A stretch of 47,605 nt of DNA from Actinomycetota bacterium (GCA_029979265.1 JAPOHW010000023.1:1-47605); one strand, 5' to 3'. Positions 8,964 to 19,556 are shown, counted from the stretch's first letter. Notes: generated by a model not told the origin, from the letters alone. A program made the numbers and translations.

Positions 8964-9623
8964 ATGAAGCGGCAGGAAAAGGCCGACCGGATCGGTGTCA
9001 TCCTCGACGATCTCTACCCGGATCCACCGGTGCCCCTCGACCACGCCGACCCCTTCACATTGCTGGTTGCGGTGGCGCTGTCCGCCCAAACCACCGACAA
9101 GAAGGTGAATGAGGTCACGCCGTCGTTGTTTGCTGCTGCCAGCACGCCCGAAGCGATGGCTGCACTCTCACCCGACGACATCCTCGGGCACATTCGAGAG
9201 GTGGGCCTTGCGCCAACGAAAGCCCGAAACCTTTCGACGATGGCCCATCAGATTCTCGAGGGTCCGGGTGAGGTCATCCCCGATTGGGAGTTCCTCGAGT
9301 CCCTGGCCGGGGTCGGCCACAAGACGGCAAGTGTGGTGATGGCCCAGTCGTTCGGCGTTCCGTCGTTTCCAGTCGACACGCACATCCATCGTCTTGCCGC
9401 ACGGTGGGGGCTGTCCGCCGCCAAGAACGTCGAGCAGACCGAACGGGATCTGAAGGCGGTGTTTCCCGAGTCGACGTGGAATCGCCGTCACCTCCAGGTG
9501 ATTTTCTTCGGGCGCGAGTACTGCCCTGCCCGCAACCACGACCTCACCTCCTGTGAGATCTGTTCGTGGGCGGCCACCAAGAAGCGGATCGCCGAAGAGC
9601 GAACTGTCCGAACGCTGCGCTGA
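8964..9623 (+). CDS. nth: Endonuclease III (DNA glycosylase/AP lyase)
   Basis: A 219-residue base-excision-repair enzyme that removes oxidised pyrimidines and cleaves abasic sites. The helix-hairpin-helix reads LAGVGHKTA and contains the catalytic Lys. The catalytic Asp lies in VDTHIHR. The C-terminal iron-sulfur loop is unusual: only three cysteines are seen (CPARNHDLTSCEIC), with spacing C-x9-C-x2-C instead of C-x6-C-x2-C-x5-C, so the 4Fe-4S cluster may be absent or altered. The start is the ATG just upstream of the conserved N-terminus. It is convergent with the acyl-CoA carboxylase gene. Confidence 0.92.
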   Translation: MKRQEKADRIGVILDDLYPDPPVPLDHADPFTLLVAVALSAQTTDKKVNEVTPSLFAAASTPEAMAALSPDDILGHIREVGLAPTKARNLSTMAHQILEGPGEVIPDWEFLESLAGVGHKTASVVMAQSFGVPSFPVDTHIHRLAARWGLSAAKNVEQTERDLKAVFPESTWNRRHLQVIFFGREYCPARNHDLTSCEICSWAATKKRIAEERTVRTLR

Positions 9624-9685
9624 CAGCCCTCACCTCTCGATCGTTGTCGAGTGACGGTGCACTGCGGGGTGTGAGTCGAGTCGGA

Positions 9686-12600
9686 TCAGCGACGGTCGCG
9701 AGGTGGAGCCAGCCGATTCGGGTGAGTCGCGATCCTCGTCGCATGCTCGATCCATTCGCAGACATGGCGCCGGGTGTCGCAGGGGTCGATCAATTCTTCT
9801 ACCTCGAATCGGTTGAGTGGGCCCATCGGACCTCGTGCACTCTCGATGCGCTGCATCAGCTCGGCCCGGAATGCAATCGGATCCTCGGCCTCGGCGAGCT
9901 GCCGCTTGTACGCCGCTTCGATACCCCCCTCTGGAGGAATCCCACCCATGTCGGCGGCCGGCCAGATGACTCGCATGTCGGCGTCGGACCGCGGTGCTGC
10001 AAAGTTGTTGCCGGCAACACCGAAGCTTCGTCGCATGATCACGGTGAAGAGCGGGACCGAGATGCGGGCGAACGCGAGCATCCACTCGCCGCCTTTGCGA
10101 ATGGTGCCGTTGATCTCGTGATCGAGGCCAACTGCAAAGCCGGGGTTGTCGACGAGGTTCAGTACCGGAATGTTGAACAGATCACAGAGCCCGAGATGAC
10201 GGGTGATCTTGTCGCAGCCATCGGCGGTGAGTGCACCTCCGTTGCTGTGACGAGAGTCCGACGCAACGACGCCCACGACGTGGCCACGACAGCGAGCGAG
10301 CCCGGTCACCTGATCGGTCCCCCAATGGGGACCGATCTCGAAGAACGAGTCAGGATCGACAATGAGCGCAATGGCGCGTCGAATGTCGAACGTCGTCGTG
10401 CGATTTCTCGGAACGAGAGTGAGCAGTTCGTCGACCCGGTCGATCCCCCGGTCGGCCCCCGCCACGATCGGTGCTGCGTCGTACACGCTCGACGGAAGAT
10501 ACGACAAAAAGCGCCGGGTTTGTGCGGCGGCGTCGTCCTCGTCCTCTGCCAGGTTGTCGACCGAGCCGTTACGGCAGTGGATGTGCCAACCTCCGAGTTC
10601 CTCTTTCGTGATGTCTTGCCCGGTGGCCTGGACCACGACGGGCGGGCCGGCGACGAAGAGCTGTGCTGTCTCGCGCAGCATCACCGAAAAGTGACCGAGT
10701 ACCGCCTTCGCCGCACCGAGACCGACCACGCTGCCGAGCAACATGTTGACGACCGGTACGGTCTCGAGCTGCTTGGCGTACATGGAAGAACCCAGATGAG
10801 CGGGCAGGAACGAGCCTCCGGGACCGGTGACCCGCGGTTTGCCGGCATCGATCGCCCCCGTGCTCTCCTCCGCAGTGCTCGTTCCGGCCCGTTGTTGCGA
10901 AGGAACCATCGATGCAACGCTGCCACCACCGGAGGAACCGTCGAGCAGACGAACGGACGGAATGCGCAGATTGAGTGCCAAGCGGTCGAGATGCACGGCT
11001 TTCGAGCCGATCGAGCCATCGGAGTGGCCGCCTCGTGACGTGAAGTCGTCGGCGCACACGATCGTCGCTCTCCCCTCGATTGTGCCCTGTCCACCCACGT
11101 GATTCGACGGGGTGAACGCTGCGACATTGCCCTCGTCGTCGTAGCTGCTGAACCCGGCAAGGCTTCCGATCTCGCGAAAGGATCCACGGTCGAGCAACAG
11201 CTCGATTCGTTCGCGGCAGGTGAGCTTGTTGCGGCTCCGCTGTCGGACAACACCTGGATCTTCGGAGCCGGGGGCCAAGCGGGCGACGGCGAGGTTGCGC
11301 AGTTGGTCGGCCCTGGCCAACTCCGGTGCCCACCCGTTGTCGGTTTGGGTATCCCCCGGGCCGGTGCCGGTCCCCTCCCCCGGCTCGACCAGCGCGATCA
11401 CCTGCCCCTCGTACACTGGCGTGCCGGCCGAGAGGGGCAGCAGATCGTGCACGACACCAGCGCACGGGGCCGAGATCACGGTCTCCATCTTCATCGCAGA
11501 GCACACGACGAGCGCCTGACCCGAATCGATCCGGTCACCCCGAGCAACCAGAACGTCGACGACGGTGGACCCGACCGGGCTCACGACCGGCTCGAGTTCC
11601 CCGCCGGCGACGAGACGCTGCTCGAACGTCGATCCTGCGTCGGGGTCGACCTCGGCCGCGGCACGGAACAGCGCAACCGCCGCCGACGACTCGTCGTCGG
11701 ACGTCGCGGGCAGCGAGTCCACCAGGGTGGTGCGGGCGTCACCGGCACGCACACGAGGGTCGTCGACCAACCGCTCGAGAAGGGCAAGATTGGTCCCGAC
11801 CCCATCGACCTGAAACTCGCCGAGTGCGCGACGAAGTCGATCGAGTGCCGCACTGTGCCCGCCTGCCGAGGCGACGACTTTCGCAAGCAGCGGATCGAAG
11901 GACCCTGATGCTTCGAATCCGGCGTAGGCGAAGCCATCAACTCGAATGCCGGGCCCAGACGGTTCGCGATAGGCGGTGAGACGTCCTGTGGATGTCAGCG
12001 TCACCCGGGCCTGGATCGACGTACCTCGTGGTGGACCGATGTCGACCAAGCCTGTCTCGGCCAACGTGGCGCCCGCCGCGACGAGGAGCTGACTCTGGAC
12101 GAGGTCACGGCCGGTGATCTCCTCGGTCACGGTGTGTTCGACCTGGATCCGCGGGTTGGCCTCGATGAACCAGTGCGTTCCCGCATCTGGGTCGACAAGG
12201 AACTCGATTGTTCCGGCGTTGCGGTAACCAACAGCATGGCCGAGCCGAACGGCGTCGAGCAGGATTGCGTCTCGAAGCGACGGATCGAGTGCTGGAGCCG
12301 GCGCAATCTCGAGGACCTTCTGGTTCCGCAACTGCACCGAACAATCCCGTTCCCAGAGGTGGACGACCGAACCCGTGTCATCGCCGAAGATCTGCACCTC
12401 GATATGACGAGGATCCACGATGCATTTTTCGACGATCAGTGCGCCGTCCCCGAACGCCGCCGCAGCTTCCCGGGCTGCGCTTTCGAACGACTCGTTCATT
12501 GCCGAGGGTTCGTCGACTCGTCGCATGCCTCTCCCCCCGCCCCCGGCTGCGGCCTTCACCATCACCGGGTAGCCGATGTCGTCAGCGACCGCGACCGCTT

Positions 12601-13036
12601 CGCCTGAACTGGCGACCGTCGTCGCGCTTCCCGGTACGACCGGTACCCGCTGGTCCGTCGCCAATGCTCGAGCAGCCGCCTTGTCCCCGAACAGTGCGAG
12701 TGCGTCCGGTGTCGGACCGACGAACGTGATTCCCGCCGCTGCGCAGCTTCGAGCGAACCCAGCCTGCTCGGAGAGAAAGCCGTAGCCAGGATGGATGGCG
12801 TCACACTCGGCGTCGAGAGCAGCGGCGATGACCGCATCGGCATCGAGGTATGCACCGATTGGGTCACCAGCGAGGCCGGCGGCATGCGTGGTGACACGGG
12901 TGTGGAGCGACTGCGCGTCGGCGGCCGAGAAGACAGCAACCGTTTCCGATCCGAGCTCGGCGGCAGCACGGGCGATGCGAACAGCAACCTCACCCCGGTT
13001 GGCGATCAGGACACGTCGAAAAGAGGCAGGTGGCAC
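9686..13036 (-). CDS. Single-chain biotin-dependent acyl-CoA carboxylase
   Basis: One polypeptide of about 1116 residues carries all parts of an acyl-CoA carboxylase: biotin carboxylase (about 1-450, ATP-grasp loop GGGGRGMRR, EANPRIQVEH), a biotin carrier domain with the biotinyl-lysine motif SAMKME (about 510-520), and a carboxyltransferase with N and C halves (about 580-1110, 'GGHSDGSIGSKAVHLDRL', 'LVDNPGFAVG'). Actinobacteria more often split these over AccA and AccD proteins. The arrangement and size match the single-chain long-chain acyl-CoA carboxylase (LCC) described from mycobacteria. The GTG at 13036 was chosen; a GTG at 13060 would add eight residues. The thioesterase gene is divergent, which fits acyl-CoA metabolism. 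Acetyl-, propionyl- and longer acyl-CoA substrates cannot be separated here. Confidence 0.88.
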   Translation of the reverse strand: MPPASFRRVLIANRGEVAVRIARAAAELGSETVAVFSAADAQSLHTRVTTHAAGLAGDPIGAYLDADAVIAAALDAECDAIHPGYGFLSEQAGFARSCAAAGITFVGPTPDALALFGDKAAARALATDQRVPVVPGSATTVASSGEAVAVADDIGYPVMVKAAAGGGGRGMRRVDEPSAMNESFESAAREAAAAFGDGALIVEKCIVDPRHIEVQIFGDDTGSVVHLWERDCSVQLRNQKVLEIAPAPALDPSLRDAILLDAVRLGHAVGYRNAGTIEFLVDPDAGTHWFIEANPRIQVEHTVTEEITGRDLVQSQLLVAAGATLAETGLVDIGPPRGTSIQARVTLTSTGRLTAYREPSGPGIRVDGFAYAGFEASGSFDPLLAKVVASAGGHSAALDRLRRALGEFQVDGVGTNLALLERLVDDPRVRAGDARTTLVDSLPATSDDESSAAVALFRAAAEVDPDAGSTFEQRLVAGGELEPVVSPVGSTVVDVLVARGDRIDSGQALVVCSAMKMETVISAPCAGVVHDLLPLSAGTPVYEGQVIALVEPGEGTGTGPGDTQTDNGWAPELARADQLRNLAVARLAPGSEDPGVVRQRSRNKLTCRERIELLLDRGSFREIGSLAGFSSYDDEGNVAAFTPSNHVGGQGTIEGRATIVCADDFTSRGGHSDGSIGSKAVHLDRLALNLRIPSVRLLDGSSGGGSVASMVPSQQRAGTSTAEESTGAIDAGKPRVTGPGGSFLPAHLGSSMYAKQLETVPVVNMLLGSVVGLGAAKAVLGHFSVMLRETAQLFVAGPPVVVQATGQDITKEELGGWHIHCRNGSVDNLAEDEDDAAAQTRRFLSYLPSSVYDAAPIVAGADRGIDRVDELLTLVPRNRTTTFDIRRAIALIVDPDSFFEIGPHWGTDQVTGLARCRGHVVGVVASDSRHSNGGALTADGCDKITRHLGLCDLFNIPVLNLVDNPGFAVGLDHEINGTIRKGGEWMLAFARISVPLFTVIMRRSFGVAGNNFAAPRSDADMRVIWPAADMGGIPPEGGIEAAYKRQLAEAEDPIAFRAELMQRIESARGPMGPLNRFEVEELIDPCDTRRHVCEWIEHATRIATHPNRLAPPRDRR

Positions 13037-13117
13037 GGCGGCGACCCTAGTTCCCTGCACCGCCGTACTCGAAGGCCGCAGGCGCGCTCCGGCGCAGACT
13101 CCCTAGGCTGCATCACG

Positions 13118-13966
13118 ATGTCGGACCAGGTACAGCGGTTGCTCGACCGCCTCGATCTCGACAAGGTCGCGGCCGATGTGTACACGGGCGGAAGCGGGCC
13201 GGGTGGAAAAGGATTCCGAGAACGAATCTACGGCGGCTTGGTTGCATCGCAAGCCTTCGTCGCCGCAGCCCGAACGACGACCGTTGGCGCAATTCACTCG
13301 ATGCATCTGTACTTCCTCCGGCCTGGCGAGACAGGTCGCCCAATCCGCTACGAGGTCGAGCGAATCAAGGAGGGGCGCAACTTCGAGGTTCGCGAGGTCC
13401 GCGCCTTTCAAGACGATCGCCGGATCTTTCAGATGATGGCGAGCTTCGCCGCCAACCCGCCTGGGGCCGAACATCAGGACCCGATGCCCCAGGTGGTCGC
13501 CCCCGAGGATCTCCCCAATCGCGATCGCATCCGTGACCGACCGGGCTGGCAGGAACAGCCCATCGATATTCGGACCGACGATCCCGATGGTGCTCGCAGT
13601 GAGCCCGATCATTGGGTCTGGATGCGCCCGATGCAGCCTGTGCTACCGCCAGATCCGGTCGCACACACGGCGGTCATGATTTTCGCGACCGATCGCGTTT
13701 TCATGCGTACTGCAGCCCTTCCGCACATTCCGGCACGCGGCGAGTTGACCGGGGCGAGCCTCGACCACACGATCTGGTTTCACGAGCCGGTCGACTTCAA
13801 CGAATGGCATCTCCATGCCATGCACAGTCCGGCCGCCCGTCATGAGCGGGGCCTGACATTCGGCGCGATCTACAATTCGGCCGGACGCCGGGTGGCGAGC
13901 ACGGCACAAGAGGCCTCGCTACGTTTCAACACCACCGGTGACGGCTTGGAACGGAGCCGTTCCTGA
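13118..13966 (+). CDS. tesB: Acyl-CoA thioesterase II (double hotdog)
   Basis: A 282-residue TesB-family enzyme that hydrolyses acyl-CoA to free acid and CoA. Both hotdog halves are present. The N half contains 'GGLVASQAFVAAARTT' and 'HSMHLYFLRPG'; the C half contains the catalytic Asp in ASLDHTIWFH and the conserved Gln in ASTAQEASLR. Length equals the Escherichia coli enzyme (about 286). The ATG at 13118 gives a normal N-terminus. It diverges from the acyl-CoA carboxylase with 81 bases between starts, and ends 15 bases from the convergent copper ATPase gene. Confidence 0.92.
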   Translation: MSDQVQRLLDRLDLDKVAADVYTGGSGPGGKGFRERIYGGLVASQAFVAAARTTTVGAIHSMHLYFLRPGETGRPIRYEVERIKEGRNFEVREVRAFQDDRRIFQMMASFAANPPGAEHQDPMPQVVAPEDLPNRDRIRDRPGWQEQPIDIRTDDPDGARSEPDHWVWMRPMQPVLPPDPVAHTAVMIFATDRVFMRTAALPHIPARGELTGASLDHTIWFHEPVDFNEWHLHAMHSPAARHERGLTFGAIYNSAGRRVASTAQEASLRFNTTGDGLERSRS

Positions 13967-13981
13967 AGGCTCGACCGGCGT

Positions 13982-16144
13982 TCACGACCTCCGGTATCCG
14001 GCAAAGCGCCGAAGTCGAAGACTGTTGCTGACCACGAACAGCGATGACAGGCCCATCGCCCCCGCCGCAATCATCGGGTTGAGCACACCCGACGCCGCCA
14101 ACGGAATGGCCGCAGCGTTGTAGGCGAATGCCCAGAACAGATTCCCTTTGATCACCGTGAGTGTGCGGCGGGACAACGCGATTGCATCCGCCACCCCTCG
14201 AAGATCTCCCGAAACCACCGTGAGGTCAGACGCCTCGATGGCGACGTCTGTTCCGGTCCCGACCGCAATACCGAGATCGGCTTGGGCCAGGGCTGGTGCA
14301 TCGTTGATCCCGTCACCGACCATTGCGACTCGATGGCCTTCGGCCTGCATCGTGGCCACGACCTGCGCCTTGTCGGCGGGCAGTACCTCGGCGATGACCC
14401 CATCACCGGGCCGGTCCCCGATCCCGACCGCACGGGCCACGGCGGAAGCAGTCCGCGCATTGTCGCCGGTCAACAGCGTGATGGTCAGCCCCTGGTCGTG
14501 CAGTGCTGCGATCGCCGCAGCCGACGTCGGCTTCACCTGGTCGTTCACCACCAAGACGATCTCGGCCGTACGTGCCCGACCGGCCAGGACGACAGTGGCA
14601 CCCCCCGCCTCCGCTGCAGATGCGGAAGCCTCGACCGCGGCCGGAACCTCGTCGAAGAGCAGGCGTCGACCGACCCGTACAGGGCAACCGTCGACCGTTG
14701 CCACAATGCCGAGCCCGGGCTGGTTCTCGAACCCCTCGACATCGGCCTGATCTGGGTACGCAGCAGCGATCGCTGCGGCGATCGGATGTTCGGAGTGGGC
14801 CTCGGCGGCGCCAGCAAGCCGGGCAACACGTTCAGCGGTGGCGTCGTCGAGCTCTGGGGCGACCATCTCGGACACAACCATCGACGCCTGCGTCAAGGTT
14901 CCAGTTTTGTCGACGACAACGGCATCGATGGCCCGGGTGTCCTCGAGGACCTCGCCTCCTTTGATGATGACACCAAGCTGCGCTCCACGCCCGGTCCCGA
15001 CCATGATCCCGAGCGGCGTGGCGAGACCAAGCGCGCAGGGGCACGCGATGATCAGCACGGCAACTGCGGCGGTGAAGGCCTCTCCCGCAGGTTGACCGAC
15101 TCCGAGCCACGACACGAGGGTCACGACAGCCGTGATGATGGCGAGCGGCACGAAGACCGCAGAGACCCGATCGGCCAAGCGTTGGATCTCGGCCCGGCTC
15201 CCCTGTGCTTCGTCGACGAGTCGGATGATCTGGGCGAGAGCGGTGTCGGCTCCGACGCGGGTGGCCTCGACAGTGAGTGAACCGCTGGTGTTGATAGTCG
15301 CACCGATGACCTCATCACCGATCCCCACCTCGACCGGCACCGGCTCACCGGTGACCATGGATGCGTCGACAGCAGACACACCGTCGACCACAGTCCCATC
15401 GGTGGCGATCTTCTCCCCCGGCCGAACCTTGAATCGCATGCCGACGACGAGGTCGTCGAGGCTCACCTCACGACCGTCCTCGAGCAATGCCGTTTTTGCG
15501 CCGAGATCAGCGAGTGCCCGGATCGCGTCGCCCGAGCGCCGCTTCGCTCGGACCTCGAACCACTTTCCGAGCAGGATCAAGGTGACGATCACTGCACCGG
15601 TCTCGAAGTAGACGTGACCGTCGCCCACTCCCACCAGGAGCACGACCAAGGACCATCCGAGGGCGGAGAGCGAGCCCATGGACACGAGCGTGTCCATCGT
15701 GGTTGCACGGTGCCGGAGATTCAGGATCGCCGCTCGATGGAACGGCCACCCCGACCAGAGGATCACCGGGATGGACAGCCCTGCGACGAGCCATTCCCAG
15801 CCGTCGAATTGCAACGACATCAGCATCGAAAGCGCCATCGCGGGAGCAGCGAGCACACCTGCGAACACCAGGCGACGTCGCAGTTCCTGCTCGCGAGCTT
15901 CTTCGGCACGGTCACCTTCGTCGCGCTCCACCACCGTGTAGCCGAGCGATTCGACCGCTCCGGTGAGTACGTGTCGATCGACCGAGGGAGCGTGGCGAAT
16001 CGTTGCGCGCCCGGTGGCGAAGTTGACCAGGGCAGCCTCGACCCCGTCCAGCCCGTCGAGGTGACCTTGGATTCGGGCCGCGCAACCGCCACAGGTCATC
16101 CCAGCGATCGTCAGTTCGTCTTCGATCGGCGCATCAATGGTCAT
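13982..16144 (-). CDS. copA: Copper-translocating P1B-type ATPase
   Basis: A 720-residue heavy-metal ATPase that pumps monovalent copper out of the cytosol. One N-terminal metal-binding HMA domain carries MTCGGCA (Cys18 and Cys21). The transmembrane metal site is C368-P-C370 in [11 protein letters not shown], the phosphorylated Asp is D412 in DKTGTLT, and the ATP-binding His-Pro lies in [18 protein letters not shown] is also present. The CPC motif and the HMA sequence point to Cu(I) or Ag(I) rather than zinc. No copper-responsive regulator (CsoR, CueR) or chaperone gene adjoins it. It is convergent with tesB. Confidence 0.93.
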   Translation of the reverse strand: MTIDAPIEDELTIAGMTCGGCAARIQGHLDGLDGVEAALVNFATGRATIRHAPSVDRHVLTGAVESLGYTVVERDEGDRAEEAREQELRRRLVFAGVLAAPAMALSMLMSLQFDGWEWLVAGLSIPVILWSGWPFHRAAILNLRHRATTMDTLVSMGSLSALGWSLVVLLVGVGDGHVYFETGAVIVTLILLGKWFEVRAKRRSGDAIRALADLGAKTALLEDGREVSLDDLVVGMRFKVRPGEKIATDGTVVDGVSAVDASMVTGEPVPVEVGIGDEVIGATINTSGSLTVEATRVGADTALAQIIRLVDEAQGSRAEIQRLADRVSAVFVPLAIITAVVTLVSWLGVGQPAGEAFTAAVAVLIIACPCALGLATPLGIMVGTGRGAQLGVIIKGGEVLEDTRAIDAVVVDKTGTLTQASMVVSEMVAPELDDATAERVARLAGAAEAHSEHPIAAAIAAAYPDQADVEGFENQPGLGIVATVDGCPVRVGRRLLFDEVPAAVEASASAAEAGGATVVLAGRARTAEIVLVVNDQVKPTSAAAIAALHDQGLTITLLTGDNARTASAVARAVGIGDRPGDGVIAEVLPADKAQVVATMQAEGHRVAMVGDGINDAPALAQADLGIAVGTGTDVAIEASDLTVVSGDLRGVADAIALSRRTLTVIKGNLFWAFAYNAAAIPLAASGVLNPMIAAGAMGLSSLFVVSNSLRLRRFAGYRRS

Positions 16145-16221
16145 GCGGAGAGTGTAGGTCTCCCGCTCGACCGGAGGGTCACCGGTTGGTGCCTCGCTCG
16201 ATGACGACGCACCATCGCTCC

Positions 16222-17169
16222 CTACGCCTCGTGATCGTCATCGCGTCCGTGTGCAAGCGCCCGCTTGGCTGCCTCGGCCACCTGTGTCACCGCCTCTCGC
16301 CCCTTGGCGATGATCGGGCCCAATTGGAAGAAGACGTGCACCATCCCTTCGTAGTTCGTGTGTTGCGTCGGCACGCCAGCCGATGCCAGTACGTTCGCGT
16401 ACTCGATCCCCTGATCACGCAACGGGTCGAACTCGGCAGTGAGCACCAGCGCCGGGGCCAGTCCCTCGTGCGAGGTGGCGCGAATCGGCGACGCCCGCAC
16501 ATCGTCATGATCGGGTTGGTACTGGTCGTGGAACCAATCCATCGTCTCCCGAGTGAGCACATAGCCTTCGCCGTTCTCGCTCATCGATGCGCTGTCGTCA
16601 TCGGAACGCACCGCTGGGTACACCAGCAACTGCGCCGCCAGCTCGAGACCGGCGTCACGGGCCTTGAGCGCCATCACGGCCGAGATGTTTCCACCGGCAG
16701 AGTCGCCTCCGACCACCAACTTGGCATCGTCTCGACCCCCGAAGTGGACCCGGTGTGCTGCAATGTGCTGCAGGGCAGCCCATGACTCCTCGATTCCTGC
16801 GGGGAACGGGTGCTCAGGAGCAAGCCCATAGTCGACCGCCACGACGGTTGCACAGGACTCCAACGCCAGTTGGCGGCAGACCTCGTCGTGGCTGTCGAGG
16901 TCGCCGATGGTGTAGCCGCCACCGTGGTAGAACACGAAGATTCCGTTTGCCCCGTCGTTGCGGTACACCCGCACACCGATGTCGCCGCCTCGGACCGGAA
17001 TCCGTTCGTCGGACACGTGATCGAGTTCTGGCCCGCTCCCGGCCAACGCACACAGCGCTCGATAAGAGGCACGCCGCATCTCCACCGTCTGCTCACGTAA
17101 CGGCGGCGCCCCCGCTGCGGCCGTGTTCACGGCATCGACGATGGGAACGAGTTCCGGATCGAGCGGCAT
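16222..17169 (-). CDS. Alpha/beta hydrolase, hormone-sensitive-lipase type esterase
   Basis: A 315-residue esterase of the HSL (bacterial family IV) group. The oxyanion-hole motif is HGGGY, the nucleophile is Ser157 in GGDSAGG, the acid is the Asp of EFDPLRD and the base is His in GMVHVFF. The ATG at 17169 begins a normal N-terminus ('[15 protein letters not shown]'); a TTG at 17208 is possible but less likely. It hydrolyses short to medium acyl esters in the cytosol. It lies between copA and the thiolase, all on the minus strand, with gaps of about 80 bases, so it may not share their transcript. Confidence 0.88.
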   Translation of the reverse strand: MPLDPELVPIVDAVNTAAAGAPPLREQTVEMRRASYRALCALAGSGPELDHVSDERIPVRGGDIGVRVYRNDGANGIFVFYHGGGYTIGDLDSHDEVCRQLALESCATVVAVDYGLAPEHPFPAGIEESWAALQHIAAHRVHFGGRDDAKLVVGGDSAGGNISAVMALKARDAGLELAAQLLVYPAVRSDDDSASMSENGEGYVLTRETMDWFHDQYQPDHDDVRASPIRATSHEGLAPALVLTAEFDPLRDQGIEYANVLASAGVPTQHTNYEGMVHVFFQLGPIIAKGREAVTQVAEAAKRALAHGRDDDHEA

Positions 17170-17251
17170 GCGTGACGAACGTAGTCGTTCGCCGACAACG
17201 GCGGACAACGCTGCTGATGTTACCGGGAGGTGCTCCCGGCTCTGATGGCGA

Positions 17252-18424
17252 TCAGTAGATCTCGATCAGGCCCGCTGCGCCCTGGCCACCACCGATACAC
17301 ATGGTGACGACTCCATATTTGGCGCCGCGGCGCTTGCCCTCTTGAAGCAGGTGGCCGGCGCAGCGGGTGCCGGTCATGCCGAACGGGTGTCCAATCGCAA
17401 TCGACCCGCCGTTGACGTTGTACTTTTCCGGATCGATCCCGAGGCGGTCACGGCTGTAGAGGCACTGACTTGCGAAGGCCTCGTTGAGCTCCCAAATGTC
17501 GATGTCGTCGATGGTGAGGCCGTGACGCTCGAGCAACTTCGGGACCGCGAAGACGGGACCGATGCCCATCTCGTCGGGCTCGCATCCGGCGACTGCCCAT
17601 CCCTTGAACGCTCCCATCGGCTCGATGTTGCGCTTGGCAGCTTCCGTGTCGGACATCATCACCACCGCAGCAGCTCCGTCGGAGAGCTGGCTGGCGTTTC
17701 CGGCAGTGATGTAGTTGCCCTCGCCGCGCACCGGCTGCAGTTTGGCCAGGCCGTCGAGGGTGGTGCTGGGCCGGTTGCACTCGTCGCGATCGACGGTGTA
17801 GTCGACGATCGACTCCTCGCCGGTCTCCTTGTTCACAAGCTTCATCTTGGTGTCCATCGGAACGATCTCGTCCTCGAATAGCCCGTTCTCCTGCGCTCGC
17901 GCCATCCGCATCTGGGACTCGTAGCTGTACTCGTCCTGGTACTCGCGCGAGACGCTGTAACGCTCGGCGACGATGTCGGCCGTTTCGATCATCGCCATGT
18001 AGATCGCCGGGTACTGCTCCTCGAGTTTGGGATCCATGTTGACGGCACCACCAACACCCGGGTTCTTGATCGAGATGGACTCGACGCCACCCGCTACGAC
18101 GCAATCGGCACCATCGGCTTTGATGTAGTTGGCCGCCACCGCAATCGAGTTGAGACCCGACGAACAGTGACGCTGAATCGTGTTGCCTCCGGTGGTGACC
18201 GGAAGACCGGCGAGCAGGCCGGACAGCCGACCGAGGTTCCCGGCTCCGTGCGCACCGTTGCCGAGCGCCACATCCTCGACCGCCTCGGGCTCGACGCCCG
18301 ACTTCTCGACTGCGCTGCTGATCGCATGGGCCGCCATCGACATCGCCGGCGTCATGTTGAAGCCACCACGGCCCGCCTTTGCCATGCCCGTGCGGGCGTA
18401 GGAAACGAACACTGCTTCGGTCAT
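17252..18424 (-). CDS. Thiolase (acetyl-CoA C-acyltransferase)
   Basis: A 390-residue thiolase that cleaves 3-ketoacyl-CoA with CoA, or runs in reverse to condense two acyl-CoAs. Catalytic residues are visible: nucleophilic Cys87 in HCSSG, NEAF, His346 in GHPFG and Cys376 in CIGGG. Length is normal. The ATG at 18424 was chosen because AGGAG lies six bases upstream; the adjacent GTG at 18427 would sit too close. The sequence suits a degradative (FadA-type) enzyme, and it could serve the final step of fatty-acid or aromatic-acid breakdown seen elsewhere in the window, but nothing links it to one pathway. Confidence 0.92.
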   Translation of the reverse strand: MTEAVFVSYARTGMAKAGRGGFNMTPAMSMAAHAISSAVEKSGVEPEAVEDVALGNGAHGAGNLGRLSGLLAGLPVTTGGNTIQRHCSSGLNSIAVAANYIKADGADCVVAGGVESISIKNPGVGGAVNMDPKLEEQYPAIYMAMIETADIVAERYSVSREYQDEYSYESQMRMARAQENGLFEDEIVPMDTKMKLVNKETGEESIVDYTVDRDECNRPSTTLDGLAKLQPVRGEGNYITAGNASQLSDGAAAVVMMSDTEAAKRNIEPMGAFKGWAVAGCEPDEMGIGPVFAVPKLLERHGLTIDDIDIWELNEAFASQCLYSRDRLGIDPEKYNVNGGSIAIGHPFGMTGTRCAGHLLQEGKRRGAKYGVVTMCIGGGQGAAGLIEIY

Positions 18425-18529
18425 CACGAACTCCTGAGGGCTGTCGCTGTCGTCGGCAGGCTAGTGGAGGCCGGCTCGACGCGCAGCATCCTGGTGGGCG
18501 TCGGGGGTTCCCTGTGCCAAGGTGCCGGT

Positions 18530-19552
18530 ATGGCTGAACGTCCCGTCATGAAGGAATGGTCGGAACTCGTGTCCGAAGAGATCGTCGATCCGGCGCGACG
18601 AATCATCGATCCCCACCATCATCTGTGGCCTCCCGGTCGAGGATTGCCTTACGGCCTCGACGATCTTCACGCCGATACGAGCGCCGGTCACCATGTGGTG
18701 AAGACCGTGTTCGTCGAATGCCACGCCGCCTACCGCGAGACCGGACCCGAGCACCTGCGCCCGGTTGGTGAAACTGAGTTCGTGGCCGCCAAGGCAGCCG
18801 AGAGTGAGCGGCGCACCGATCAGGCGATCATCGCAGGCATCGTTGCCCACGCCGATTTGCAGAGTCCCCACCTCGACGAGATCCTCGACGCCCACTCCGC
18901 AGCCGCCGGTGGCCGCTTCGTCGGGATTCGTGACGCAGGAGCATCGGCCCTGGAGCCCGATGCGCTCACGATTCCAGGTCGCGCTCCGGCGGACCTGTAC
19001 CGACGCGACCGCTTCCGTGCCGGCGTGCGCCATCTCGGTGAACGCGGACTCACCTTCGATACCTGGCACTATCACCATCAGAACCAGGATTTCTGCGATC
19101 TTGCCGCTGCCGTCCCGAACACCACCATGGTGCTCGATCACTTCGGCACCCCCCTCGGGGTGGGAATGTTCGCTGGCCGACGAGCGGCCATCTTCGAACA
19201 GTGGAAGGACGACATCTCCGCCATCGCCGAAAACCCGAACGTCGTCGCCAAGCTCGGCGGGTTGGCGATGCCCGACAACGGGTTCAACTGGCACGTGACC
19301 GAACTCGAGACCGACGCAACACCCGTCACGAGCGATCAATTCGTCGATGTGCAGGGGCCGTACTACCGCCACACCATCGAGTGCTTCGGCCCAGAGCGGT
19401 GCATGTTCGAGAGCAATTTCCCGGTCGACCGATGGTCGCTCAGCTACACGGTGTTCTGGAATGCCTGCAAGAAGATTGCGGCCGACTTCACCGAGGACGA
19501 GCAGACCGCAATGTTCTGGGGGACGGCAGCACGCGTCTACGGTCTGCGGTGA
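18530..19552 (+). CDS. Amidohydrolase-2 family metal-dependent hydrolase
   Basis: A 340-residue TIM-barrel hydrolase of the amidohydrolase-2 family, which includes lactonases and dicarboxylate hydrolases. The metal-binding start of the barrel reads IIDPHHHLW (about residues 26-34). Later ligand regions are 'LDHFGTPLG' and, near the C-terminus, 'CMFESNFPVDRW', the usual S/D-NFP motif. AAGG at 18519-18522 supports the ATG at 18530. It is divergent from the thiolase and ends four bases before the convergent rhomboid gene. The substrate is unknown; lactone or pyrone-dicarboxylate hydrolysis is typical of relatives. Confidence 0.85.
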   Translation: MAERPVMKEWSELVSEEIVDPARRIIDPHHHLWPPGRGLPYGLDDLHADTSAGHHVVKTVFVECHAAYRETGPEHLRPVGETEFVAAKAAESERRTDQAIIAGIVAHADLQSPHLDEILDAHSAAAGGRFVGIRDAGASALEPDALTIPGRAPADLYRRDRFRAGVRHLGERGLTFDTWHYHHQNQDFCDLAAAVPNTTMVLDHFGTPLGVGMFAGRRAAIFEQWKDDISAIAENPNVVAKLGGLAMPDNGFNWHVTELETDATPVTSDQFVDVQGPYYRHTIECFGPERCMFESNFPVDRWSLSYTVFWNACKKIAADFTEDEQTAMFWGTAARVYGLR

Positions 19553-19556
19553 CCCT

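Noticed and set aside
9636..9651. CTCGA-TCGAG hairpin between nth and the acyl-CoA carboxylase gene as a terminator
   Set aside because: The stem has only five pairs and no T-run; this is common by chance in this composition.
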